Assembly (NCBI RefSeq): GCF_001263415.1
Contig: NZ_LGTE01000002.1
Coordinates: 62,001 to 126,000, forward strand
Reading direction: 5' to 3'
DNA: 64,000 bases
Source: Thermincola ferriacetica
GTDB taxonomy: Bacteria > Bacillota > Thermincolia > Thermincolales > Thermincolaceae
A model generated the notes under the pieces. It made no database searches and was not told where the DNA came from. It was given only the letters and a program-made list of their open reading frames with translations. Below are positions 34,826 through 43,673 of the stretch, one piece after another. The stretch's first letter is position 1, and every line of letters begins with the position of its first letter. A program made the translations under genes and the position numbers.

Positions 34826-35044
34826 ATGGCAAAAGGACGAGCTATTATTCACGAGGAACGCTGCAAGGGCTGCGAACTTTGTACCACCGCGTGTCCACAG
34901 GGCTTGATAGAAATGGCCAAACATTTAAACGCCGCCGGCTATCACCCGGCAGTAGTTACTGACCAGTCCAAGTGCAAGGGCTGCGCCCTGTGTGCAGTGA
35001 TGTGTCCCGATGTGGCAATTGAAGTGGAGAAGGAGGAGAATTAA
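34826..35044 (+). CDS. 2-oxoacid:ferredoxin oxidoreductase delta subunit (2[4Fe-4S] ferredoxin)
   Basis: 72 aa from ATG 34826, with AAAGGAGGAG upstream. Two clusters, CKGCELCTTACPQG and CKGCALCAVMCPD, bind two [4Fe-4S] centres that pass electrons from the TPP subunit to free ferredoxin. First of four subunit genes of a VOR/KOR-type enzyme. VorC/VorD lettering differs between annotations. Confidence 0.9.
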   Translation: MAKGRAIIHEERCKGCELCTTACPQGLIEMAKHLNAAGYHPAVVTDQSKCKGCALCAVMCPDVAIEVEKEEN

Positions 35045-35045
35045 G

Positions 35046-36107
35046 TTGGGCAAGGTATTGATGAAAGGCAATGAGGCTGTAGCAGAAGCAGCCATATTAG
35101 GTGGCTGTAAATTCTTTTTCGGTTACCCCATTACACCGCAGAATGAAATCCCTGAATACATGGCCAAGAGATTACCTCAAGTCGGGGGTACATTTATACA
35201 GGCCGAAAGCGAAACGTCAGCAATTAATATGGTTTATGGAGCAGCCGGTGCCGGAGCAAGGGTGATGACATCGTCATCCAGCCCGGGCATAAGCCTGAAA
35301 CAGGAAGGTATTTCTTATATTGCCGGGGCTGAACTGCCCTGTGTTATCGTGAACATGGTCAGGGGCGGCCCGGGTTTAGGGAATATTGCCCCCGCTCAAT
35401 CGGATTATTTCCAGGCCACCAAGGGCGGCGGTCATGGCGATTACCGGCTGGTTGTCTACGGACCGGCTTCTGTCCAGGAATTAGTGGACCTGACTATTGA
35501 AGCCTTTGACGTGGCAGACCGGTACAGGAATCCGGTGATGATACTGGGTGATGGTATTTTAGGCCAGATGATGGAACCTGTCGAGTTCAAAGTGCAGGAA
35601 GCTAAGCAGGGTCCGGACAAACCCTGGGCCACTACGGGAGCGAAAGGCAGAGAAAGAAACATTATCAATTCTCTGTACATTGTTCCCGAAGACCTGGCCA
35701 GGCATTGCGCAAAGCTGCAGGCCAAGTATGATGAAATTGCCGCCAAGGAAAAGCGCTGTGAAGAATATTTCACCGCCGATGCGGAAATAGTCCTGGCAGC
35801 TTATGGGACGACGGCCCGAATTTGCAAAGCCGTTGTTGACCAGGCCCGGCAGGAGGGTATTAAAGCCGGCTTAATCAGGCCGATAACCTTATGGCCTTTC
35901 CCCGATGAACCGTTCAGCAGGGTGGCTGAACATGCCGATGCTTTTATGGCGGTAGAAATGAGCACCGGGCAGATGGTCGAAGACGTCCGCCTGGCCGTTA
36001 ACGGTAAAAAACCTGTATATTTCTTTGGCCGGACCGGTGGGATAGTACCGACTAAAGCGGAGATTTTTGCGGAAATGAAAAAGATACTGGAAGGGGGTAA
36101 CCGGTAA
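35046..36107 (+). CDS. vorB: 2-oxoacid:ferredoxin oxidoreductase alpha subunit (VorB-type)
   Basis: 353 aa from TTG 35046 (AGGAGGAG at 35031-35038). This is the pyrimidine-binding/transketolase-like subunit: [69 protein letters not shown] and [12 protein letters not shown] (two of these separated by short links). The closest match by recall is 3-methyl-2-oxobutanoate dehydrogenase VorB, which oxidatively decarboxylates branched-chain 2-oxoacids to acyl-CoA, CO2 and reduced ferredoxin. It shares one base (36107) with the beta-subunit gene. Confidence 0.88.
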   Translation: MGKVLMKGNEAVAEAAILGGCKFFFGYPITPQNEIPEYMAKRLPQVGGTFIQAESETSAINMVYGAAGAGARVMTSSSSPGISLKQEGISYIAGAELPCVIVNMVRGGPGLGNIAPAQSDYFQATKGGGHGDYRLVVYGPASVQELVDLTIEAFDVADRYRNPVMILGDGILGQMMEPVEFKVQEAKQGPDKPWATTGAKGRERNIINSLYIVPEDLARHCAKLQAKYDEIAAKEKRCEEYFTADAEIVLAAYGTTARICKAVVDQARQEGIKAGLIRPITLWPFPDEPFSRVAEHADAFMAVEMSTGQMVEDVRLAVNGKKPVYFFGRTGGIVPTKAEIFAEMKKILEGGNR

Positions 36108-36856
36108 TGAAGAAGGTTTTCACCAGGCCTAAAGCCCTGACAGATAAACAAATGCATTATTGCCCCGGGTGTACCCATGGTGTGGTTCACAGGCTGGCGG
36201 CAGAAGTGATTGATGAACTTGGCATCCAAGAGAAAACCATAGGTATTGCTCCTGTCGGATGTGCTGTTTTTGCTTACGAATACTGGGATATTGATTGCCA
36301 ACAGGCTTCCCACGGGAGGGCTCCTGCCGTAGCCACCGGTATTAAGCGTGTTCATCCCGACAGTGTAGTTTTCACCTACCAGGGGGACGGCGACCTGGCA
36401 GCGATAGGAACGGCAGAGATCGTACATGCCGCTGCCAGGGGAGAAAAAATTACGGTTCTGTTTATCAACAATACTATTTACGGCATGACGGGCGGTCAAT
36501 TGGCGCCTACGACCCTGATCGGACAGAAATCCACCACCACTCCTTACGGCCGGGACAAGGATGTGAACGGCTATCCCGTGCGGATGACAGAAATGCTGTC
36601 CGTGTTGGACGGAGTTGCTTATGCTGTCAGGGTTTCCGTGCATAACCCGGCCAATATTCTCAAAGCAAAAAAGGCTATTAAAAAGGCCTTTGAAGTACAG
36701 ATGAACAATGAGGGTTTTGCGATTGTGGAAATTTTGTCAACCTGCCCGACCAACTGGGGTTTGCCGCCTGTAGAAGCGGTGAAATGGCTGGAAGAAAACA
36801 TGCTGCCTTACTACCCCTTAGGTGAATATAAGGTTTCCGGGGAGGTGGCCAAGTAA
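36107..36856 (+). CDS. vorA: 2-oxoacid:ferredoxin oxidoreductase beta subunit (TPP-binding)
   Basis: 249 aa. It binds thiamine diphosphate: [20 protein letters not shown] followed by [11 protein letters not shown] (about residues 90-130). The N-terminal [14 protein letters not shown] has the two cysteines typical of KOR/VOR beta subunits. Genes abut on both sides (end overlaps the gamma start by one base), so subunit synthesis is coupled. Confidence 0.9.
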   Translation: MKKVFTRPKALTDKQMHYCPGCTHGVVHRLAAEVIDELGIQEKTIGIAPVGCAVFAYEYWDIDCQQASHGRAPAVATGIKRVHPDSVVFTYQGDGDLAAIGTAEIVHAAARGEKITVLFINNTIYGMTGGQLAPTTLIGQKSTTTPYGRDKDVNGYPVRMTEMLSVLDGVAYAVRVSVHNPANILKAKKAIKKAFEVQMNNEGFAIVEILSTCPTNWGLPPVEAVKWLEENMLPYYPLGEYKVSGEVAK

Positions 36857-37404
36857 TGCTGGAGGAATTGATAATTGCCGGATTTGGCGGCCAGGGTGTT
36901 ATGTCCATGGGGCAGTTGCTGACCTATGCCGGAATGATCGAGGACAAGCATGTGGCTTATATTCCCTCCTATGGGCCGGAAATGCGCGGTGGTACCGCCA
37001 ACTGCTCTGTGACTATTTCTGACAGAGAAATCAGTTCACCTGTTTTCACCGAGCCTTCATCGGTCATTATTATGAACCAGCCGTCATTGGCTAAGTTTGA
37101 ACCGATGCTGAAACCGGGCGGCTTGATGCTTATAAACAGTTCTCTGGTTTCCCAAAAAGCAATCCGCCAGGACATCAGGGTTCTCGAGATCCCCGGCAAC
37201 GAAATGGCCGAAAAACTGGGTAACGGCAAGGTGGCCAATATAGTGCTGCTGGGAGCATATATAGAAATGACCAAAGTGGTGACCATTGATTCGATCATAG
37301 AATCTCTGAAAAAAGTTCTTCCTGAGCGCAGGCATAACTTGATTCCTCTGAACAGGCAGGCTCTGGAGCTTGGGGCGGAGATAGTTCGGAAAACAACAGA
37401 ATAG
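36856..37404 (+). CDS. vorC: 2-oxoacid:ferredoxin oxidoreductase gamma subunit
   Basis: 182 aa. The gamma/POR_C domain is recognised by IAGFGGQGVMSMGQLL at the start and YIPSYGPEMRGGTANCSV (about residues 35-52), the CoA-contacting region in this family. Last gene of the four-gene operon; the chromosome then enters an accessory region. Confidence 0.9.
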   Translation: MLEELIIAGFGGQGVMSMGQLLTYAGMIEDKHVAYIPSYGPEMRGGTANCSVTISDREISSPVFTEPSSVIIMNQPSLAKFEPMLKPGGLMLINSSLVSQKAIRQDIRVLEIPGNEMAEKLGNGKVANIVLLGAYIEMTKVVTIDSIIESLKKVLPERRHNLIPLNRQALELGAEIVRKTTE

Positions 37405-37892
37405 GGGATAAGTTGCTTAGCCAGGAGGTAAGTTCATCAAATGTGTTGGGGAAACACATCTGATGGCGAGGAGATGGTCATCGCCCAAAAGCGTCAACCG
37501 CTACAATCACTTGCCGCGCTTACGTTTGACTAATATCCGCCTAGTAACTGTATCAATATAAATGCTAACATAAAATTTAACATTTTTACTAAGGTTCACA
37601 TTAAGATAACTCATATTTCTTAAAAATATTAGGCGGAAAAAACTTTATAATTGTATTTCTTAATCAAACCCCAGCCGTTCGGCTGCCATAGGCTCAAAAA
37701 AATTCCTACCAGGTTGTATTTCAAACCGGGTGGGAATTTTTTTGCTCCGGGGGTTGACCTGGCCAGAGATGCGTAGCCTATGTTCGTTTGCATATTACTA
37801 GGGGTAATACAAGCGAAGCTGTCATGGCCCGCAAACATTTTTATTGATATGTAGGAACCTAAATCAATATAATAAAAGGGAGGTAGGAAAAA
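37405..37892 (+). other. Intergenic region with strong hairpins, class unknown
   Basis: A 12-bp imperfect hairpin (CATCAAATGTGTT / AACACATCTGATG, 37435-37465) is immediately followed by GGCGA/TCGCC (37465-37485). Further on, 37745-37845 contains a hairpin (ATTAC/GTAAT near 37794-37810) and complementary GGCC segments before the broken amidase gene. No convincing protein frame. I could not match either part to a riboswitch class. Confidence 0.4.
37696..37743 (+). terminator. Intrinsic terminator in the island's left flank
   Basis: Stem of an A7 tract plus TTCCTACC with GGTGGGAA plus a T7 tract (696-710 / 729-743 of 37 kb), loop of 18 bases. It works on both strands. Confidence 0.7.
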
Positions 37893-38415
37893 GTGAAAGT
37901 AACAAGCAAAAAGGTCTGTTCTTTGTTTCTCGTGGTCAGCCTGTTAACTCTCGTTTTTGGCGTTAATGCTTATGCTTACAATGGATTTGCAGCAAAGACA
38001 TACGCAGATAAGTATTGGAAAAACTATAATACTGCAGGGTATACTTTGGGATTCCTGGTCTTATAGTTGGGTAAATGCCAGTATTTTTGCGAACTACTTA
38101 AAAGAAAATCCTGCTGCAACTTTAATCGCAAGATATAGTGCTAGAACTGATGATAGTTATCCAACTCCGCCAAATAACGTATCAACCACTGCTGTAGGTG
38201 ATGTTCTGATGTATGATTTGGATAGCAACGGTAAAAGTGACCATGCTGCTATTTTGGTAAGTACATATGGAAAAGATGAGAGCACTGCCCCCAGCAATGG
38301 ACAGTATGGAGACTTACAGGATCAACATACTAAAGATTATTATCATGTAATATGGAATCTTAATTATTATAGCGATTACAAGACTATGACGATTACGGTT
38401 CTGAGGCCTAATTAG
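37893..38415 (+). pseudogene. Amidase_6-like secreted protein, frameshifted and internally deleted
   Basis: GTG 37893 (GGGAGG upstream) opens a frame with a signal peptide (core about residues 8-27, ending NAYA), then YNGFAAKTYADKYWKNYN, typical for the start of Amidase_6 domains. It stops at 38066. A different frame, entered near 38045, continues with WDSWSYSWVNASIFANYL, GDVLMYDLDSNGKSDHAAILV and YYHVIWNLNYYSDYKT, the C-terminal half of the domain. The segment expected between them, with the DCTNFVSQ catalytic cysteine, is missing. So a deletion with frameshift has inactivated it, unless the second half is translated alone. Confidence 0.7.
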
Positions 38416-38435
38416 ATTAGAAAGGAGGAGATTAA

Positions 38436-39014
38436 ATGAATTCAAACACTTTCAATAAAAAAGGTTTGCTAATAAGCATTGCAATTGTCACCATTGCAGG
38501 ATTAATGATTTGGGCCAGTCTTGGTTTTGTTGATAAAGATGAAGCAAAGGATATTGCTGAGATTGAAAAGGTAATAACCAAAGGTGTGCATACATTTAAT
38601 AGTCTAGATATTGCTCCTGCCCCTTACAACTCAGTCTTCGACAAAGTACCCGATGATGTGAAGAATAAGATGAACGATAAGTTTGTTGCCGAATTGTCAA
38701 AATATTATAGCGGCCCTCTTTTAAATGACCGTATTGCTCAACTGAAAGGAGCAATTCCGTATCAAGAGTTAAATGAATTTCGGGTCAAAGATGGCGGAGT
38801 AAGGAAGATTGAAAATTTTACAGCGAATATAAACGGAGACAAAGCAACTGCAGAAGCTGATATAAGAAAATTTATGAAAAGTGTCAGAAAAAATGGTGAC
38901 GGTGACAAAACCTGGGAAGGCGTTGCACATTATAAATTTACTCTTGATAAAATTGACGGCAAATGGAAAATTACTGGTGAAGAGTGGAATTACTTGCCTG
39001 GCCAGGGTCCCTAA
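38436..39014 (+). CDS. Membrane-anchored protein of unknown function, paralogue A
   Basis: 192 aa; AAAGGAGGAG before ATG 38436. One N-terminal transmembrane helix (about residues 10-30) and an extracytoplasmic domain ending in INGDKATAEADIRKFM and HYKFTLDKIDGKWKITGEEW, a pattern like NTF2-like/SnoaL-type domains. It is clearly paralogous to the next gene. AT-rich compared with neighbours. No specific function can be stated. Confidence 0.7.
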   Translation: MNSNTFNKKGLLISIAIVTIAGLMIWASLGFVDKDEAKDIAEIEKVITKGVHTFNSLDIAPAPYNSVFDKVPDDVKNKMNDKFVAELSKYYSGPLLNDRIAQLKGAIPYQELNEFRVKDGGVRKIENFTANINGDKATAEADIRKFMKSVRKNGDGDKTWEGVAHYKFTLDKIDGKWKITGEEWNYLPGQGP

Positions 39015-39106
39015 TATTGAACAATAAGTCCTCTACAAAAAGTAGAGGGCTTATTTAATATAAAAATTGTATTTTTAAAAATAGTTGCAATAAAAGGGTG
39101 AACAAA

Positions 39107-39547
39107 ATGGTAACACGAAAAAGTCTTTTACAAAGTATCGTAATTGTAACAGTTTCTAGCTTGATGCTTTGGGGTATTGTTGGTTTTATATACAAACCAA
39201 ACGCTAAAGAAATAGCTGCGATTCAAGGTGTAATAAATAAGGCTATTTACCTTCAGCTAGATAACCAGGCTACGACTAAGGATTTATCCGAAATTTATAT
39301 TGATCCCTTAGTAGAACAAGGAATTAATCAGGTAAAAGAACTTAATGAGATTAGAAGCATTTCAAAAATAGAAAATGTTGTAATTAATATTAACGGGGAG
39401 TTGGCCACTGCGGAAGCAGACATAATTTGGACAAAAACAAGTGACTTAAATTCAACTGGCAGCAACCATGTGAAGTTTACCTTATCTAAGATTATCGATA
39501 AATGGAAAATAACAGGTGAAGAAATTTCTCCTATTACCTGGAAGTAA
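39107..39547 (+). CDS. Membrane-anchored protein of unknown function, paralogue B
   Basis: 146 aa from ATG 39107 (AAGGGTG in front). It shares with the preceding gene the N-terminal helix, the ELNEIR...KIENVV.NINGELATAEADI segment and the FTLSKI.DKWKITGEE end, but lacks about 40 middle residues. The pair is a tandem duplication. A further RBS-like AAAAGGAG at 39610 faces the transposon and has lost its gene. Confidence 0.65.
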   Translation: MVTRKSLLQSIVIVTVSSLMLWGIVGFIYKPNAKEIAAIQGVINKAIYLQLDNQATTKDLSEIYIDPLVEQGINQVKELNEIRSISKIENVVININGELATAEADIIWTKTSDLNSTGSNHVKFTLSKIIDKWKITGEEISPITWK

Positions 39548-39668
39548 ATTTTAGAATGATGATGAAAAGTGATTTAGAAATAAAAAAATAAAATATTAGT
39601 ATAACAACACAAAAGGAGTTCATTTAAAATTGTCGCTTCCTGAGCTATTTGTCAGTGGCATTCCAGCC

Positions 39669-39744
39669 GTCAATGGCAGTTAGAAGTGGGCATTTCCCGA
39701 AATGCATGACATTTTAGAAATGTTTAGTTTCAACTGCCATTGAC
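39669..39744. repeat. 13-bp inverted repeat at transposon left end
   Basis: GTCAATGGCAGTT (39669-39681) and AACTGCCATTGAC (39732-39744) are perfect inverted copies. Together with TGTCAGTGGCATT at 39650 they look like transposase-binding sites. Confidence 0.65.
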
Positions 39745-39756
39745 AGTAGAAATGGT

Positions 39757-39784
39757 GAAAAACAGCCCTCTTTGTCAGAGGGCT
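39757..39784 (-). terminator. Terminator of the transposon operon
   Basis: On the minus strand AGCCCTCT / AGAGGGCT (39784-39777 and 39771-39764) is followed by GTTTTT. It sits just past the end of the ATPase remnant. Confidence 0.7.
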
Positions 39785-39792
39785 GAGACAAG

Positions 39793-40546
39793 TCACTGGC
39801 GTTCGGCAATAACCCGGGCAACAGTAGTGGCGTCAATAGTGTGCTGCTGGCGGGTGACGGCGTCCACCAGGCAGTCGGTACATATAGTGTGATTTTGCAA
39901 ATTAATTTAGCGCCGCTTTTGCATGCCTGGCGCCGGCATATGGTGCCGGATGTAACCCGCCACCTCTTCCCTGCTCAACGGTTCTATCTTGTAACGCATC
40001 ATAATCCTGTGAAACAATGGCCGGTTTTGATTCAGCGTCAACCGTTCGAGCAGATTAGGGAGACCTGACAGAACAAGGATAAAGGGGTTTTCCGAGTCCA
40101 TGCCAAAGTTAAAGAGGATGCTCAGGTCACAAAAGAACAGGTCTTTGGCCATCTGCATTTCATCTAAGATAAACACCGGTGTGACCTTCCGTTCCCGGAA
40201 GAACACCTGGACAGCATGCTGAATCTGGTGAAATAGGTCAACCTTGCAGAACTTCAGTTTCTCGCCAAGACCTGCCTCCAGGCCCCGGTAAAAATCCATT
40301 ACCGTACCGGTGGACAAGGGAAAATATATCACCTTGTAAAGTGAAGGATTCAGACTCTCAGCAAAAGCCCGCAGAGCAAAGGTCTTGCCTGCTCCCGGCT
40401 CGCCAACGATCAATCCCATCCCGCGGGTCTTTTTCAGAACTCCAGCCGGGCAGTAGTCTCGGCAAAAGCGGCAGAAGGAAAGGAATCAGATGTTTTAATT
40501 TCCTTGGCAAAGGGTATTTGGCCAGTGAATAAAAAGAACGGTACAT
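39793..40546 (-). pseudogene. ExeA/TniB-like transposition ATPase, disrupted
   Basis: Minus-strand ATG 40546 begins MYRSFYSLAKYP. One base is missing near 40515, where the frame continues FAKEIKTSDSFPSAAFAETTAR, and another near 40442. The main frame then holds Walker A (GLIVGEPGAGKTFALRA) and Walker B (VFILDEMQMAKD). It ends at a stop near 39911, but the same frame goes on after this stop as CTDCLVDAVTRQQHTIDATT...AERQ to 39793, the normal C-terminus. Two frameshifts and one nonsense change make it non-functional. Confidence 0.75.
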
Positions 40547-40549
40547 GGG

Positions 40550-41796
40550 TTACCCCTCCTTTCCTGAGAGCATCTCCTGGAAGGAGAGGGCACGCTCCCG
40601 TTTCACCCTGGCATTGTCAGCGAAATTAACCGGCACGGCCTTTGCGACAGCCTGGCTGTCCTCATAGACATAGACCTCGTCATCGTCAAAGCGGACCTCA
40701 ATCCTCTGGCCGATAAAACGTGGGGGCACCTCATAAAGTTTGTTATTGACGGAAATAGTCCCATCATGCTTCACCTTGCGTTTTTCGCGTTTTAAGAACA
40801 GCGGGTCTAAGGAAGCCGAATCTTCCACCATCTGCACCCGGCTGGCCTGGGACAAATACATATCCAGCGGACTCATCCCCAGTGAAGCATGAATCTTCCG
40901 GTGATAATCCTCCTCCAGCCACTGCCAGAACCGGCAGTTTAACTCATCAAGGGAATTAGCCGGCCGGGATTTCAGAAGCGGCATAAACCGCGTCTTGACA
41001 GTGCCGAAGAACCGCTCAATCTTGCCTTTGCTGGCCGCGTCATAAGGCTGGGTATGGGTAAGGGCGATACCCAGGCTGGCACAGGCGATCTGGAAGGTAT
41101 CGGAACGGTAGATTTTACCGTTATCAACATACACAATCCTTGGTACCCCCCGGCGGATCAATGCCTCTTTAAACACTGTCCGCAGGGAATCAAACTTCTC
41201 TGAAAAAAAGAACTGGGCAAAAGGCACCAACCTCGAACAGTCATCGATAAAAGCGAAAAGAAAAGTCTTAGTCTTCCGCCCGTTCAGCACCAGATACGGC
41301 CCAACCGGCATATCCCCCTGCCAGAGAGTGTTGACTGTATCATAAGCAAACGCTTCCGTTCAGGGGACCTGACTGATTCTTTGCCAATCATCCCATGTTT
41401 TCTAAGGATACGGTAGACTGTGGCATAGGAAACATCCCTGGGCAGTATTTCACCCTTGTCCACCAGCCGGTCATAAAAGACAGACACTGGCATATCCCGC
41501 AGTTCCTGGCGCAAAGCCAGCAGATGTTCTTCCTGCTCCCGGGTGAGTTTCCCGGACTGACCCTGGTCGGAGCGTTGCTTGGGCTTAAGCCCATCAAACC
41601 CGGCCCGGCGGTAGGCCAGAAGCCAGCCCGCCAGCGTTTTGGGCGTAAACTCCTTAGGCCCGTAGTGGGGCACCTGATGAACTTTACCCGCTACTTCTGC
41701 CAGGTACTCCTTCTGGTTGGCAACCTGGCCGTTTAAAATGGGCGCAATGAGACCGTAACGGAATAACGCTACCTTTTCCTGATCTATTTCCTGCAT
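40550..41796 (-). pseudogene. DDE (rve) transposase with one frameshift
   Basis: ATG 41796 follows AAAGGAGGG on the minus strand. The N-terminal half has helix-turn-helix DNA-binding domains (TPKTLAGWLLAYRRAGFDGLKPK; VSYATVYRILRKHGM). Near 41352 one base is lost: the frame should run RKRFAYDTVNTLWQGDMPVGPYLV. The rest, in the shifted frame, contains the integrase core with FAFIDDCSRL, VDNGKIY and the GKIERFFGTVK Glu-containing segment, so the DDE residues remain. The sequence has no obvious slippery heptamer, so programmed frameshifting is unlikely. Confidence 0.8.
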
Positions 41797-41811
41797 AAAA
41801 TCCCTCCTTTT

Positions 41812-42231
41812 TCAGGAGGTTAACCGGTTAACCATCCATGGTTCCATCCGGTTTAGGTTCTGGAGAAACCGGTTCCGGTAGAATAGCACAAGTTAATGAT
41901 AGCCGGTGATTTTCCTGTATATCAGGCTGTTGTGCAACTTCTCCAGGATAACATCAACGGCATGCTGGAAATATGGGAGCAAAAACGATGGCAGTAGTGA
42001 GACCGTTTTTTTGCAGGAAGGGCATATCAGCCGGCAAATCGGCAACCGGTATTGTTTCGCGGCGGTGATGGCATTCCGCCAGTAGAAACCATGCCGGGCC
42101 AGACGCGTCCGCCCTTTACAACAAGGGCACTGATCAATCTCCGGGAAATCGTTCTTTTTCCCGCGCTCCGCGTACTCATCAATTGAAATGCTAAAATCAT
42201 ACGGTAGTATCAAGTAAATCACCCCAAACAT
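41812..42231 (-). pseudogene. DUF6431-like zinc-ribbon protein with premature stop
   Basis: From ATG 42231 the frame encodes two CxxC pairs (CPCCKG and CPSCKK, a zinc ribbon), HGFYWRNAI and LLPSFLLPYFQHA, as in DUF6431 proteins found with this transposase type. It hits TAA at 41895-41893. The same frame resumes as LVLFYRNRFLQNLNRMEPWMVNRLTS to a TGA at 41812, which looks like the normal end, so the TAA is probably a CAA-to-TAA change. Confidence 0.6.
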
Positions 42232-42338
42232 TTTGCCAAAATTATATCAAAATGCCAGGGTGTCGAAAAATTGTTCAGGTTGTTTGATTTTGAAAAAATC
42301 TCACTGGTTCGGGAGAGGTTATTTTGCTAATCGACAGC

Positions 42339-42457
42339 AGATGGCGGGTACTGGTGTTTACCTGTTGACATTTATAATAGCAACAATGTTATTTCCTGGT
42401 TGTACTTTTCATAAAAATTTAAAACATGAGAGGTATGGGATTCCATACCTCTCATAA
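42339..42457 (+). pseudogene. Truncated lipoprotein signal peptide fragment
   Basis: ATG 42339 opens 39 codons reading MAGTGVYLLTFIIATMLFPGCTFHKN and stopping within a hairpin. LFPGC is a good lipobox, but there is no RBS and no mature domain. It abuts the transposon right end, so it may be the remnant of a gene disrupted by insertion. Confidence 0.35.
42426..42455. terminator. Perfect 13-bp hairpin before lipoprotein gene
   Basis: ATGAGAGGTATGG / CCATACCTCTCAT with a GATT loop. On the minus strand it is followed by a T-rich stretch, so it could terminate leftward transcription; on the plus strand it lies 8 bp before the lipoprotein RBS. Confidence 0.5.
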
Positions 42458-42477
42458 CAATATAAGGGGAGTATCGA

Positions 42478-43580
42478 ATGTTGAAAAAAACAACATATCT
42501 GATTCTTGTAATGTTAATACTTCTTTTTTAAGTAGTGGATGTGGCCATAGTGAAACGAATACAAAACTGATCAGCAATCTGAAATATAGTTTGTATGCTG
42601 ATAATTTGGGAGATGTGAGTTATATTGAAATATTTAGTCTTGATAAAGGTAATTTTAAGTACAATGTTAAACAGATTCAGCTTAGAAAAAAAGGTTTGAA
42701 CGCCAACCATATATATAAAGTAAGTGAAAATAAAATTTATTGTTCGAATTACGGTAGTAATGGCGAAATTCAGAAGGGTAGGATTGTTGTACTGAAAAAT
42801 GGCGATATTATCAATACTATTAAAATTAAAGATAAATATGGTGCGCAGGATATTATATTCGACCCTGGTAAAAAGAAGGCTTATGTAATGTTCATTTTGC
42901 AACCTGCACCATACAATCCTTCAGGAACGCCGTTTAAAATAATTGATACTGAAAAAGATGAAGTAATTAAACCCTTTAGTCTCAAGGGATCGTTTTATGG
43001 ATATGACATTAAAGGTAATTATATTTACGTTTGTGTAGACGCAATAGACTTAGGTTATAAAGATGTGCCAAATAATTATATTGCATCTATCAAAAGAAAT
43101 ACACAAGAAATCAAAGTTTTAACACCAAAAGGTCTAAATTTTTGCCCCACAGATCTTAAGATAGCCCCTAACGGGAAAATTTATATGGTTAGTAGCTTTA
43201 ATAACCTCAAATACGAAGGCTGCAAAGAACCCAAAGTAAGTATTTATAATACTGATGGAACATTTTTGAAGGAAATAAAACTAGATTTGCCTGACTGTAA
43301 TAAAATTGTCATAAACAAAGATGGGATGGCATATATAACTCACAATAATGGAGGTGATTCCGGCGATACAATAACTGTTTTTAACACAAATACAGATAAA
43401 GTAGTTGGTAAAATCAAAGGATTTAGTGGACCAGCAGGAATGGCCATTAAAGATAATTATTTGTTTGTTAGCAATTATAATACTGGTAAGATTTCGGTAG
43501 TAGATTTAAAATTAAGTAAAATCATTGGCAACATTAAACTGGGTGAAGGTGTTAATCCTTCAACGTTAGTAGTCTTTTGA
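42478..43580 (+). pseudogene. Beta-propeller lipoprotein with frameshift in a poly-T tract at the lipobox
   Basis: ATG 42478 (AAGGGGAG upstream) encodes a signal peptide, MLKKTTYLILVMLILLF, then stops at once. In the next frame the sequence continues LSSGCGHSETNTK, i.e. a lipobox with Cys, and runs without a stop for about 345 residues. The shift falls in a T6 tract at 42534-42539; seven Ts would restore one reading frame. The body shows repeated beta-propeller blades (IIFDPGKKKAYVM, LKIAPNGKIYMVSS, MAIKDNYLFVSNYNTGKISVVDL), like YncE/NHL-type proteins. AT-rich. Either a phase-variable gene or a recent pseudogene. Confidence 0.65.
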
Positions 43581-43673
43581 AATTTAACTAGACTTCGCAA
43601 CCCAGAGATTGAACAAAACCGATTTTCCTTAAGATGTTTTTTGCAAAAGGAAATTCCTCAGTTGTAAAGATTT

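Larger units (their letters stand above)
39631..42336 (-). mobile_element. Decayed transposon: DUF6431 + DDE transposase + ExeA-like ATPase
   Basis: Three minus-strand genes form a TniA/TniB-like unit, each disrupted. Candidate ends are TGTCG at 39631 and CGACA ending at 42336, i.e. TGTCG at both termini when read inward. No target duplication was found, so borders are tentative. Near the left end TGTCAGTGGCATT (39650), CGTCAATGGCAGTT (39668) and the reverse of TGTCAATGGCAGTT (39732-39745) look like multiple transposase-binding repeats, as in Tn5053/Tn552-type elements. At least one frameshift in the transposase, two frameshifts and one stop in the ATPase and one stop in the DUF6431 gene show it is inactive. 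Confidence 0.7.

Noticed and set aside
37629-37838. Minus-strand ORF of 69 codons before the amidase gene
   Set aside because: It runs through a strong terminator hairpin, has no RBS and covers structured non-coding sequence.
41340-41365. Programmed frameshift in the transposase
   Set aside because: No A-rich or other slippery heptamer at the shift point, and sister genes of the element are also broken, so decay is the simpler reading.
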